Positions 43,541 through 51,622 of a stretch of 64,000 nt of DNA are shown here, in pieces (the first letter of the stretch is position 1; every line of letters starts with the position of its first letter). The stretch lies in assembly GCF_022601875.1 (NCBI RefSeq), contig NZ_JAKVIP010000013.1, positions 1 through 64,000 of the forward strand, given 5' to 3'. The stretch comes from Chryseobacterium sp. SSA4.19 (GTDB lineage: Bacteria; Bacteroidota; Bacteroidia; Flavobacteriales; Weeksellaceae). A program made the translations under genes and the position numbers. Below the pieces are notes generated by a model. It was not told the origin of the DNA. It made no database searches and worked only from the letters and a program-made list of their open reading frames with translations.

Positions 43541-46036
43541 TTAAATCAATCCAAACTGCTCAAAATGATGGGTAAAATGTTTTCTGTGCATCAGTTCCCA
43601 CATTTCCTTATTCAGTTTTCCGAAAACAAAATTCATGTGTTCAGCCTGAGGGTTTTCTTTATAATAAATAGAGAATCTCTTCAGGTTATCCATAAACGAC
43701 TGTTTTGCTGCTTCAAGATTTTTATGTCTTAATTCTAATAATTTTTCATCTTCAGCTAGATATGGTGCAGGAAAGTCTTTTGGCATTTTTCTGTGATTGT
43801 ACAAAGAATCCTGCCATTTTTCCAAATGCTCTTCAGGAGTAAAGCATTTTTCGGCTTCAGGCTCACCCAAACTTACCAAAACGCCGTGCTCCAAATGCTC
43901 AATCATTTGCTGAGGAGACATTTTACCCCAGCTTGGCTGAGTGGATTCCGTTAAACCATTCAATGCTTTCTGAATGTTTTTTAAGTTTAAATCAATGAAA
44001 GGAGACTGCTTTGCCACTAATGTCAAAATTGTAGCTACACAAACGATCTCATCTCTTTGATTCACCACTTCAACCAACCATTTCACAACACCGGAAGGAA
44101 TATTTCTTCCCTTAACTCCACGGTTGATCTTTTCTTTCGCCGTTAAATAAACCGTAATCGTATCTCCTGCATAAACAGGTTTGAAGAACGAACAGTTTTC
44201 CAATCCGTAATTGGCGATAACAGGTCCTTTTTTCCCTGAAACGAACAATCCTGCTGCGGCAGAAAGGATAAAATATCCATGAGCAACCGTTTTAGCGAAT
44301 ATAGTTCCCGTTAAACTTGTTGCATCGGTGTGCGCATAGAAATGATCCCATGAAACATTGGAGAAGTTTACGATATCCGCATCGGTAACCGTTCTTCCTG
44401 CTGTTTCCAAAGAATCTCCAACCTCAACTTCCTCGAAATATTTCTGGAAAGGATGTTTATCTGAATATTTTTTCTCAGCACCTTGCTGATAAATTTTAGT
44501 AACTGCCGTTAAAATATCCGGAGAACCTTGGATGGCTGTTTTCTGGAGGAAGAAATGAAGACCATTCAATCCCCCCATTTCCTCTCCTCCTCCTGCTCTT
44601 CCTGGACCACCGTGCATCAATGTCGGAAGCGGAGAACCGTGACCTGTACTTTCTTTCGCACTGTCCCTGTTCAATACAAAGATTCTTCCGTGCTGAGAAG
44701 CCATTTTCCAAGAAGTTTCTGCCACAAAATTGTTATCATGAGAAACAATGGAACCTACCAAACTCCCTTTACCTCTCTTTGCCAACGCTGCAGCCTCTTC
44801 CGCATCTTTATATGGCATCAACGTAGAAACCGGACCAAAAGCTTCGACATCGTGAGAAATATTTTTTTCGAAAGGCTTGTCATTTAAGAACAGTTTCGGA
44901 CTCATAAATGCTCCATTTTCATAGTTGGCATCTACCAATTCGTGTTTTCCGTCGTAGATCAATTCATTTTCAGTTTTTAGAATATCAACTTTTCTTAAAA
45001 CCTCATCGTACTGTTGTTTTCCAACCAAAGAACCCATTCTTGTTTCTCTGCTTAACGGGTTTCCGATTTTTGTCTGATCCAAAGCTTTAGACAACGCATT
45101 CTGAACATCTCCAATTAGATTTTCAGGAACGATGATTCTTCTGATCGCCGTACATTTTTGTCCCGCTTTCGTGGTCATTTCGTTACGAACTTCCTTGATG
45201 AACAAATCAAATTCCGGAGTTCCCGGTTTTGCATCCAATCCAAGAATTGAACAGTTCAAAGAATCTGCCTCCATATTGAAACGAACGGCATTTCCTGCAA
45301 TTGACGGTAAAGATTTCAATTTTCTACCTGTTGTTGCAGAACCTGTAAACAATACAGAGTCTCCATCCTGAACATAATCCAGAATATTTCCCGGCTCACC
45401 ACAAACCAGCTGAACGGCACCTTCCGGAAGAATTCCACTTTCGATCATATCCTGAAAAACTGCGTTTGTTAAATAAGAACCAAACGGAGAAGGTTTCACG
45501 ATTGACGGAACTCCTGCCAATAAAGAGGTAGACAGTTTTTCCAACATTCCCCAAACCGGAAAGTTGTACGCATTGATCTGTACAGAAACTCCTTCACTTG
45601 GCGTTAAAATGTGAGTTCCCAGGAAAGTTCCGTTAGCCGAAATTTTCTGAGTATCTCCATCCACCCAGAACGGTGTGTTCGGAAGCATTCTCTTTGCCAA
45701 TCCTGAATACGTAAAGAAAGTACCAAAACCCCCTTCGATATCTACCCAGGAGTCAACGTGAGTTGCTCCAGTTTTATATGATAAATCGTAATATTTTTTC
45801 TTTCTTTCTAATAAGTAAAGGGCTACTTTTTTTAACATTTCTCCACGGTCGTAGAACGTCATGGATGAAAGGTTTTTGTAACCTATCGTTCTTCCGTAAT
45901 CCAAAGCCTGCTCAAAATTCAGACCTTCAGTATCGGAAATAGCAACCTGCTCTCCTGTCACAGCGTTGTACAAAGGAATTCCGTTTCCGGTACCTTCTAT
46001 CCATTCGCCGTGAATGTAATTTTTTAACTTTTCCAT
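43541..46036 (-). CDS. paaZ: PaaZ: oxepin-CoA hydrolase / aldehyde dehydrogenase, with a DUF1569-like tail
   Basis: An 831-residue bifunctional enzyme. Residues 1-525 are the aldehyde dehydrogenase that oxidises the semialdehyde; C295 ('KAGQKCTAIRR') and E256 ('FNMEADSLNC') align with the E. coli catalytic pair. Residues about 540-680 are the MaoC-type hydratase that opens oxepin-CoA ('DIVNFSNVSWDHFYAHTD'). E. coli PaaZ ends near residue 681. Here about 145 more residues follow, starting 'TQPSWGKMSPQQMIEHLEH', which resembles DUF1569 (DinB-like). The frame is continuous, so this looks like a fusion rather than a missed stop. It is the last gene of the cluster and is followed by a terminator. 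Confidence 0.95.
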   Translation of the reverse strand: MEKLKNYIHGEWIEGTGNGIPLYNAVTGEQVAISDTEGLNFEQALDYGRTIGYKNLSSMTFYDRGEMLKKVALYLLERKKKYYDLSYKTGATHVDSWVDIEGGFGTFFTYSGLAKRMLPNTPFWVDGDTQKISANGTFLGTHILTPSEGVSVQINAYNFPVWGMLEKLSTSLLAGVPSIVKPSPFGSYLTNAVFQDMIESGILPEGAVQLVCGEPGNILDYVQDGDSVLFTGSATTGRKLKSLPSIAGNAVRFNMEADSLNCSILGLDAKPGTPEFDLFIKEVRNEMTTKAGQKCTAIRRIIVPENLIGDVQNALSKALDQTKIGNPLSRETRMGSLVGKQQYDEVLRKVDILKTENELIYDGKHELVDANYENGAFMSPKLFLNDKPFEKNISHDVEAFGPVSTLMPYKDAEEAAALAKRGKGSLVGSIVSHDNNFVAETSWKMASQHGRIFVLNRDSAKESTGHGSPLPTLMHGGPGRAGGGEEMGGLNGLHFFLQKTAIQGSPDILTAVTKIYQQGAEKKYSDKHPFQKYFEEVEVGDSLETAGRTVTDADIVNFSNVSWDHFYAHTDATSLTGTIFAKTVAHGYFILSAAAGLFVSGKKGPVIANYGLENCSFFKPVYAGDTITVYLTAKEKINRGVKGRNIPSGVVKWLVEVVNQRDEIVCVATILTLVAKQSPFIDLNLKNIQKALNGLTESTQPSWGKMSPQQMIEHLEHGVLVSLGEPEAEKCFTPEEHLEKWQDSLYNHRKMPKDFPAPYLAEDEKLLELRHKNLEAAKQSFMDNLKRFSIYYKENPQAEHMNFVFGKLNKEMWELMHRKHFTHHFEQFGLI

Positions 46037-46054
46037 ATAGTTTTTTACTTTTTA

Positions 46055-46603
46055 CTAATATTTTATCTTTAGACTTTTATTGACTTGAGAATGCTTATCC
46101 AACAAATAAAGAATTCTGTCAGATTTAGAAAAAGGAATATTATAAGTAATACAAGCCTTTTTTAAATCAATTAAATATTTTTTATATAATTCAATTTTCT
46201 TTGGTTTACTGAATGGAATTTTCAAATTTTCTCCATACAAGATTCTGTAAACTCTTTGATCAATAATTTGAAAATAATCCGAATCAATAAATCTTAAAAA
46301 AGTTGATGCCATCGGCAAATCAAAACCTTTTGAATCTAACAGTTTAGTTAAAATATGATTTGATAAACCTTCGTCATATTCTTTCCTTAACTCATTAATT
46401 TTTACAATTAAGTCCTCATCAATTTCGGGAAATCTATTAGTTTTCCAAAGAACAATTTCCAAAATAGTTTCATAAGTGAAATCGTTTTTTTTATTATCCA
46501 GTTTATCTGTTAATCCTTTTTGATATTTAAATTCGGGAAGTTCATTAAGAAGATCCTGAATATTTTCTAAATTCTTAATATTTTTAATTTCATCATTTTC
46601 CAC
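46055..46603 (-). CDS. Unknown protein inside the paa cluster, possibly HhH-like
   Basis: A 182-residue protein starting at a GTG (46603), 9 bases after the esterase stop. The part 'FDLPMASTFLRFIDSDYFQIIDQRVYRILYGE' recalls the helix-hairpin-helix and following Asp region of DNA glycosylases, but no catalytic Lys/Asp pair is clear. The rest is helical and highly charged. It is AT-rich compared with its neighbours. Nothing links it to phenylacetate metabolism, so it may be a passenger gene. The family call is weak. Confidence 0.6.
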   Translation of the reverse strand: MENDEIKNIKNLENIQDLLNELPEFKYQKGLTDKLDNKKNDFTYETILEIVLWKTNRFPEIDEDLIVKINELRKEYDEGLSNHILTKLLDSKGFDLPMASTFLRFIDSDYFQIIDQRVYRILYGENLKIPFSKPKKIELYKKYLIDLKKACITYNIPFSKSDRILYLLDKHSQVNKSLKIKY

Positions 46604-46612
46604 GAAACAAAA

Positions 46613-47440
46613 TTATTTAGGTTCCTGATACGGAAACAATTTTACCAAACCTTCATATAAACTTCTGTGAAGAATGGTTGCGTGATTGTCTGTTTCCATC
46701 ATTTTATATTCTACTGTCCAGTTTTTCTTGTTTGATTTTTTCAGAACACCGAATAAATCTTCTGCATCTTTTACCATCACCGGATGCTCACCTTTTCCGA
46801 CAGAAACATAAATAAATTTCTTAGTATCCGGAATTTTAGCCAATAATTGAGGAGCCTGTTTTAGAAGACTTTCATCATCCCACCATAAACTCGGACTAAT
46901 GATAAAATAGTTATTGAACATTTCAGGTCTTTTCAACAAAATTTCCGTTGCTAACAGTCCGCCCAATGATTGTCCGAATACATATTTATCGGTAGTTTTA
47001 AACTGACTTTCAACATAGGGTTTTAATTCTTTTTCCAAAAAACTGATAAATTTATCCGAATGTCCCGTTGTAGGATAATCTTTCTGTAAATCTTTTAAAT
47101 CGGTATGAAAAGTGAAATCTCTTTTTCTATCAATATTGGCAATTCCGACCACGATTGTTTCCGGCATGGAATACATTTGATTGAAAAATTGAACTAAACC
47201 TGTCACATGAATAAAATCTTCATTCATACTTCCATCCAAAAGAAAGATGATTGGGTAAGATTTTGTTTTGTCGAAATTTTGCGGAAGATAGATATTTAAC
47301 GTTCTTTCTTCGTTTAAAATTTTAGACTTTATAGTTCTTATTTCTCCAATAGTCAGAGGTTTTACATTAGCAGTCTGGGCAAAAATTACCGATTGAAATG
47401 CAAACAAAATACTAAAGAAAATAATTAGCTTTTTAATCAT
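46613..47440 (-). CDS. Exported alpha/beta-hydrolase esterase
   Basis: A 275-residue hydrolase with a signal peptide (about 1-21, 'FQSVIFAQ'). The nucleophile elbow 'FGQSLGGLLATE' (G-Q-S-L-G-G), acid 'IFLLDGS' region and a late His ('TDNHATILHRS') complete the triad. It belongs to the IroE/Fes-like esterase group (COG2819) that cleaves ferric enterobactin-type esters or other small esters in the periplasm. Its place within the paa cluster is odd because its location would be outside the cytoplasm. It lies 21 bases after paaY and 9 bases before the HhH-like gene. Confidence 0.85.
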   Translation of the reverse strand: MIKKLIIFFSILFAFQSVIFAQTANVKPLTIGEIRTIKSKILNEERTLNIYLPQNFDKTKSYPIIFLLDGSMNEDFIHVTGLVQFFNQMYSMPETIVVGIANIDRKRDFTFHTDLKDLQKDYPTTGHSDKFISFLEKELKPYVESQFKTTDKYVFGQSLGGLLATEILLKRPEMFNNYFIISPSLWWDDESLLKQAPQLLAKIPDTKKFIYVSVGKGEHPVMVKDAEDLFGVLKKSNKKNWTVEYKMMETDNHATILHRSLYEGLVKLFPYQEPK

Positions 47441-47461
47441 ATTTAATTTTGTGTGGAAAAA

Positions 47462-48055
47462 TTATTTCACATCATCCCAAATGCTGTAATCAACAACCTT
47501 CGTAGGAATCTGCTGAACATATTCTGTAAAAGGTTCGCAAGGTAAAATCGCGTTTTTTCCTTCTCTTGCCAATTCCTGATACAATCTTGTTCCTTCTGTT
47601 TTCCATTTGATCATTTCATCAGAAACATCACGAATGATTTTTGCAGGGCTTCCAACAATCAATTTTCTTGCATCGCATTTGAAATTTGCAGGAACAAAAG
47701 CCAAAGCTCCAATAATGCATTCGTCACCGATAACGGCTTTATCCATTACAACAGCGTTCATTCCAACCAGACAGTTTCTACCGATATGCCCGGAATGAAT
47801 AATCGCTCCGTGACCGATGTGGGCAGATTCTTCTAAAATGGTTTCAATTCCCGGAAAAACGTGAAGGGTACAGTTTTCCTGAACATTCGCACCGTCTTTG
47901 ATGATAATTTTGCCCCAGTCACCGCGAATAACCGCATTGGGACCGATATAAACTTCTTCGCCAATTTCTACATTTCCGATAATCACCGCTTGTGGATGAA
48001 CATAAGTGGAAGGTTTGATGATTGGGCGAATTCCGTGATATGAGTAGATATTCAT
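47462..48055 (-). CDS. paaY: PaaY-like hexapeptide protein (thioesterase / gamma-carbonic anhydrase fold)
   Basis: A 197-residue left-handed beta-helix protein with hexapeptide repeats such as 'AVIIGNVEIGEEVYIGPNAVIRGDWG' and 'NVQENCTLHVFPG'. Histidines at the trimer interface ('HIGHGAIIHSG') match the gamma-carbonic anhydrase metal site. In E. coli, PaaY is a thioesterase that removes a toxic CoA ester formed when ring opening and oxidation are not coupled. The position between paaJ and paaZ fits that role. The length is normal (E. coli PaaY about 196). Confidence 0.88.
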   Translation of the reverse strand: MNIYSYHGIRPIIKPSTYVHPQAVIIGNVEIGEEVYIGPNAVIRGDWGKIIIKDGANVQENCTLHVFPGIETILEESAHIGHGAIIHSGHIGRNCLVGMNAVVMDKAVIGDECIIGALAFVPANFKCDARKLIVGSPAKIIRDVSDEMIKWKTEGTRLYQELAREGKNAILPCEPFTEYVQQIPTKVVDYSIWDDVK

Positions 48056-48083
48056 AATTTTAATTTGAAAATTTAGAGATATG

Positions 48084-48152
48084 CTAATTTGAGAATGAAA
48101 GTTGTTTTGAATAACATTTTCAAATTCTCAAATTAGCTCATTCTCAAATTAG
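48084..48152. repeat. Intergenic palindrome, AT-rich family A (copy 1)
   Basis: CTAATTTGAGAATGA (48084-48098) has a perfect 15-base inverted partner at 48138-48152, with 'AATTTGAAAATT' runs around it. It fills the paaJ-paaY spacer. The same motif family occurs at 53021, 53871 and 54286. Confidence 0.6.
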
Positions 48153-48153
48153 T

Positions 48154-49362
48154 TTAAACTCTTTCAATTACCATTGCATAACCTTGTCCGACACCGATAC
48201 AAAGAGTACACAACGCATATTTTTTATCTTGTTTTTGGAGCTCCATGGCTGCAGAACCAACGATTCTCGCCCCGGAAACTCCAAGAGGGTGACCAATTGC
48301 AATAGCTCCTCCGTTTGGATTTACTCTTGAATCATCATCTTTTAATCCTAAAGTTCTCGTTACTGCTAAAGCCTGAGCTGCGAAAGCTTCGTTCAATTCA
48401 ATGATGTCCATATCATCTAATGAAAGATTCAGTCTTTTTAATAATTTTTGAGTTGCTTCTACAGGTCCGATTCCCATAATTCTTGGCTCAACACCGGCAA
48501 CTGATGAACCTAATATTTTTGCTTTTGGTTTTAAACCATATTTTTTTACCGCTTCTTCGCTTGCTAAAATTAGAGCAGCTGCTCCATCATTCATTCCTGA
48601 TGCGTTTCCTGCGGTTACGGTCCCTCCTTCTTTTCTGAAAGCAGGACGCAGTTTTCCTAAGCCTTCCATTGAAGAAGTTGGTTTGATAAATTCGTCTTTA
48701 TCGAAAATTTTAGGTTCTCCCTTTTTCTGCGGAATCCCGACTTTTACAATTTCTTCCGCCAGTCTTCCGCTTTCCTGTGCTTGTGTTGCTTTCTGCTGTG
48801 ACCAAAGGGCAAATTTATCCTGATCTTCACGGCTGATGTCGTGCATATCCGCTAAATTTTCGGCCGTCTCTCCCATTCCGTCTACACCGTACATTTCTTT
48901 CATCTTCGGATTCACAAAGCGCCATCCGAAAGTCGTGTCAAACATCTGGCTGTCTCTCCCGAAAGCCGTAGCTGGTTTTGACATTACATATGGCGAACGT
49001 GTCATGTGTTCTACTCCACCGGCAATATAAATTTCTCCTTCTCCAGCAGCAATCGAACGGTAAGCATTTGCCACCGCTGACATTCCTGAAGCACACAATC
49101 TGTTTACGGTTTCACCTCCGATTTTATAGGGAAGCCCCGCCAGTAAAAGTCCCATCCTGGCTACATTCCGGTTATCTTCTCCTGCTTGGTTAGCACATCC
49201 GAAAATAACGTCTTCAATTTCCGCTACGGGAACGTCAGGATTTCTGGCTATGATTTCTTTTAAAACAATGGCAGCCAAATCATCGGCTCTAACTTCTGAA
49301 AGACCTCCGCTTAGTTTTGAAATGGGAGTTCTGATATAATCTATGATGTATACGTTGTTCAT
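48154..49362 (-). CDS. paaJ: PaaJ-type 3-oxoadipyl-CoA / 3-oxo-5,6-dehydrosuberyl-CoA thiolase
   Basis: A 402-residue thiolase. The catalytic cysteine is in 'VNRLCASGMSAV' (near residue 90), the His in 'AIGHPLGVSG' and the second Cys in 'LCTLCIGVGQG'. The early 'DYIRTPISKLSGGLSEVRADDLAA' fits the PaaJ/PcaF subgroup, which cleaves 3-oxoadipyl-CoA to acetyl-CoA and succinyl-CoA. The length is normal. It sits between paaI and paaY in the cluster, both spacers carrying repeats. Confidence 0.93.
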   Translation of the reverse strand: MNNVYIIDYIRTPISKLSGGLSEVRADDLAAIVLKEIIARNPDVPVAEIEDVIFGCANQAGEDNRNVARMGLLLAGLPYKIGGETVNRLCASGMSAVANAYRSIAAGEGEIYIAGGVEHMTRSPYVMSKPATAFGRDSQMFDTTFGWRFVNPKMKEMYGVDGMGETAENLADMHDISREDQDKFALWSQQKATQAQESGRLAEEIVKVGIPQKKGEPKIFDKDEFIKPTSSMEGLGKLRPAFRKEGGTVTAGNASGMNDGAAALILASEEAVKKYGLKPKAKILGSSVAGVEPRIMGIGPVEATQKLLKRLNLSLDDMDIIELNEAFAAQALAVTRTLGLKDDDSRVNPNGGAIAIGHPLGVSGARIVGSAAMELQKQDKKYALCTLCIGVGQGYAMVIERV

Positions 49363-49368
49363 AATTTT

Positions 49369-49446
49369 TGCTTTAGGCTTTAGGCTGCAAGCAGCAGGCT
49401 TTGCCAGCTTCGAAAAAAGCTTATCGCCTATTGCCTGAAGCTTACT
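49369..49446. repeat. Intergenic repeat of GCTTTAGGC type
   Basis: Tandem GCTTTAGGC (49370-49387 region) is followed by GCAAGCAGC and, after 30 bases, by GCCTATTGCCTGAAGC, an imperfect inverted partner. Similar GCCTATTGCCT tracts are, from memory, dispersed in flavobacterial genomes. It fills the paaI-paaJ spacer. Confidence 0.5.
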
Positions 49447-49452
49447 GCTTAT

Positions 49453-49866
49453 TTATAATTCTGTTACTTTTTTTCCGATTTTATACACTGTTCCGACAAA
49501 TTTTGCAATCAACTCTTCGTTTTGATTGGTAATTTTGATGTCGTAAATCGCTGTTTTTCTGGTATCGTTTACCAAAATGCTTTCTGCTCTGAATAGATCA
49601 CCCTCTTTTCCTGCTTTGGTAAAATTAATGATACAGTTTAAGGCAACGGCTGCATCTCCTGAATTGTTAGACGAAAATGCCAGTGCAGAATCTGCAAAAG
49701 CGAATGTAACACCTCCGTGAACCGTTTTAAGCCCATTAATCATATCCTTTTTAATAGGCATTTCGATTAAACAATAATTTTCTCTCACTTCAATCATTTT
49801 GATATTCATCCATTGTGAAAAATAATCCTGATCGAACATGTATTCTGCAACCTGTCTTGGATTCAT
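49453..49866 (-). CDS. paaI: PaaI hotdog-fold acyl-CoA thioesterase
   Basis: A 137-residue single hotdog domain. The catalytic segment 'HGGVTFAFADSALAFSSN' (H-G-G-x7-D) is the PaaI type. PaaI clears hydroxyphenylacetyl-CoA-type esters that would otherwise trap CoA. The length is normal (about 140). It lies between the 108-residue unknown gene and paaJ. Confidence 0.92.
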   Translation of the reverse strand: MNPRQVAEYMFDQDYFSQWMNIKMIEVRENYCLIEMPIKKDMINGLKTVHGGVTFAFADSALAFSSNNSGDAAVALNCIINFTKAGKEGDLFRAESILVNDTRKTAIYDIKITNQNEELIAKFVGTVYKIGKKVTEL

Positions 49867-49941
49867 TCCTTAATTTACGTTGTTTATTTTATAGGTAGAT
49901 ATTTATTGTTTTTAGGTCATATATAATCTTCCTCATCAATA

Positions 49942-50268
49942 TTAATCTTTACGAAACAGGGCAATTTCTTCATAGAGTTCATCAGCCAATTGGTCATAGA
50001 TATTCATGGTTTTCCCAAAAATAATCTGCTCATAAGTAAGCTGTTCTGAATCTGAATCCGGTTTACTTTCATCATGATAAGGAGCATATAAATCAATTCC
50101 GAATTCATTGGCTAGTCTTTTGATCAGCTCCTTATATTTTTCATTAAATTTCCCTAACAATTCAAGCTTTTCTTGATCATCATCTATCAAAGAAAGTTCT
50201 TGAATCAAATATTCTTTTTCTATGAGAAGCCTTGTTTCTAATTCAGCTCTGAATGCGTCTATATCCAT
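49942..50268 (-). CDS. Small acidic helical protein in the paa cluster, unknown
   Basis: A 108-residue protein with no signal or membrane segment. It is very acidic and almost wholly helical ('EKEYLIQELSLIDDDQEKLELL'), like a small coiled-coil partner. It lies between paaH and paaI with repeats in the flanking upstream spacer. No family is recognised. Conservation in phenylacetate clusters of relatives would be needed to give it a role there. Confidence 0.6.
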   Translation of the reverse strand: MDIDAFRAELETRLLIEKEYLIQELSLIDDDQEKLELLGKFNEKYKELIKRLANEFGIDLYAPYHDESKPDSDSEQLTYEQIIFGKTMNIYDQLADELYEEIALFRKD

Positions 50269-50279
50269 ATTTTAATGTA

Positions 50280-50378
50280 AAAATGTAACAATATAACAGT
50301 TTACCAATGAGATTCTTCGCTTTGCTCAGAATGACAAATAAATTGCCACATTATTAGATTGGTATATTGTTACATTTT
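50280..50378. repeat. Inverted-repeat element, family B
   Basis: AAAATGTAACAATATA (50280-50295) has a perfect 16-base inverted partner (50363-50378). The right arm overlaps the end of paaH. A different dispersed repeat (50309-50336) sits inside, so the whole looks like a small element with terminal inverted repeats. Confidence 0.55.
50309..50336. repeat. Dispersed repeat with TTCGC-TTTGCTCAGAATGACA core
   Basis: The 28-base unit starts GAGATTCTTCGC and ends CTCAGAATGACA; TTCT and AGAA can pair. I recall this string being frequent between genes in flavobacterial genomes. It lies within the family-B inverted-repeat element. Confidence 0.45.
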
Positions 50379-51500
50379 ACGCAGTAACGGGCTTTGTCTG
50401 TATCTTTCTTCCTGATATTCTTCGTAAAGATTCTGTAACGTTTCGGAGATTTTAGCATATCCGATTTCTTTTCCCCATGCTAATAATCCTTTGGGATAAT
50501 TTACGCCTTTCTGCATTGCCAATTCAAGATCTTCATCGTTGGCAATACCTAATCTTTTTGCTTCAACCGCTTCGTTGATCAACATTGATATAATTCTCAA
50601 AAATATTTGTTGAAAAAGAGTATCGTCTTTTTCGGCAACAGGTTTTTCTACACCTTCACTGTAATCGTAGAAACCTTTCCCTGTTTTTCTGCCATGAAGT
50701 TTTGCTTCAGACATTCTTTGCTGAAGAAGAGACGGTTTGTATTTCGGATCATAAAAATATTCGTTGTATACGGTCTTAGTCACCGAGAAATTCACTTCAA
50801 CTCCGATTAAATCCATTAATTCAAAAGGTCCCATTTTGAAGTTTCCGATGGTTTTCATCGCTTCATCCACCTGTTCTACCGTTGCGATGTTTTCCTCAAC
50901 AATCCTCAACCCTTCACCGTAGTAAGGACGGGCGATTCTGTTAACAATAAATCCAGGAATATCCTTTGCAATAACCGGAGTTTTCCCCCAATCTTTCATC
51001 AGACTGTAGATTTTTTCCGCTAAATATTTTTCGGTTAGTAAAGAAGGAATTACCTCAACCAATGGCATTAATGGTGCCGGATTGAAAAAGTGAATTCCGA
51101 TGAAACGCTCCGGCTTCTGTAGCTCCGCACCAAGAGAAGTGATGGAAATGGATGATGTATTGGAACCAATTACGCAGGTTTCCGAAACGTGTTTCTCAAG
51201 TTCTGTGAAAACTTTGGCCTTGATTTCTTTATTTTCGATGATGGCCTCAATGATCAGTTCACAGTCTTTGAAGTCCTTCAATTCTGTAGCAATGGAAATA
51301 TTAGATAAAATTTCAGTCATTTTTTCTGATGAAATTTTCTGTTTATCAACCAATTTGGTTAATGTTTTTTCCAAACCTACGGTTGCCGTTTCTACCTGTT
51401 TTGCGTTGGCGTCATATACCCAAACTTTGCATCCGTTCGTTGCTGCGACCTGTGCGATGCCGATTCCCATGGTTCCGGCACCGATAATTCCTACATTCAT
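50370..51500 (-). CDS. paaH: PaaH 3-hydroxyacyl-CoA dehydrogenase
   Basis: A 376-residue NAD-dependent dehydrogenase. The dinucleotide site 'GIIGAGTMGIGIAQVAATNG' has the GxGxxG form, 'GSNTSSISITSL' and 'HFFNPAPLMPLVEVI' carry the catalytic Ser/His, and the C-terminal dimer domain is complete. PaaH oxidises 3-hydroxyadipyl-CoA to the 3-oxo ester used by PaaJ. The length is shorter than E. coli PaaH (475) because a second C-terminal domain is missing, which is common in the phylum. It lies between paaG and the 108-residue unknown gene. Confidence 0.92.
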   Translation of the reverse strand: MNVGIIGAGTMGIGIAQVAATNGCKVWVYDANAKQVETATVGLEKTLTKLVDKQKISSEKMTEILSNISIATELKDFKDCELIIEAIIENKEIKAKVFTELEKHVSETCVIGSNTSSISITSLGAELQKPERFIGIHFFNPAPLMPLVEVIPSLLTEKYLAEKIYSLMKDWGKTPVIAKDIPGFIVNRIARPYYGEGLRIVEENIATVEQVDEAMKTIGNFKMGPFELMDLIGVEVNFSVTKTVYNEYFYDPKYKPSLLQQRMSEAKLHGRKTGKGFYDYSEGVEKPVAEKDDTLFQQIFLRIISMLINEAVEAKRLGIANDEDLELAMQKGVNYPKGLLAWGKEIGYAKISETLQNLYEEYQEERYRQSPLLRKM

Positions 51501-51525
51501 TTATTTGTAAAATGTATTTATGTAA

Positions 51526-51612
51526 AAAGTATTCATGTAAATATCAGATCCTAAGTTTAAATTTATTCAAAATCCACATCAGAATCATGAATACCATTTA
51601 CATGAACACTTT
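51526..51612. repeat. Inverted repeat in paaG-paaH spacer
   Basis: AAAGTATTCATGTAAAT (51526-51542) pairs with ATTTACATGAACACTTT (51596-51612) with one mismatch in 17. The element fills the spacer between paaG and paaH and ends just before the paaG stop. Confidence 0.55.
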
Positions 51613-51622
51613 AATACGAAGT

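Noticed and set aside
43541..44000. The long PaaZ tail as a sequencing error joining paaZ to a separate gene.
   Set aside because: The frame is continuous with even composition and the extra part starts without an internal start codon at the right position, so a genuine fusion is simpler.
44528..44887. Plus-strand frame of 119 codons within paaZ.
   Set aside because: It is antisense to the catalytic part of a full-length, clearly conserved enzyme; cysteine- and arginine-rich composition is typical of a shadow frame.
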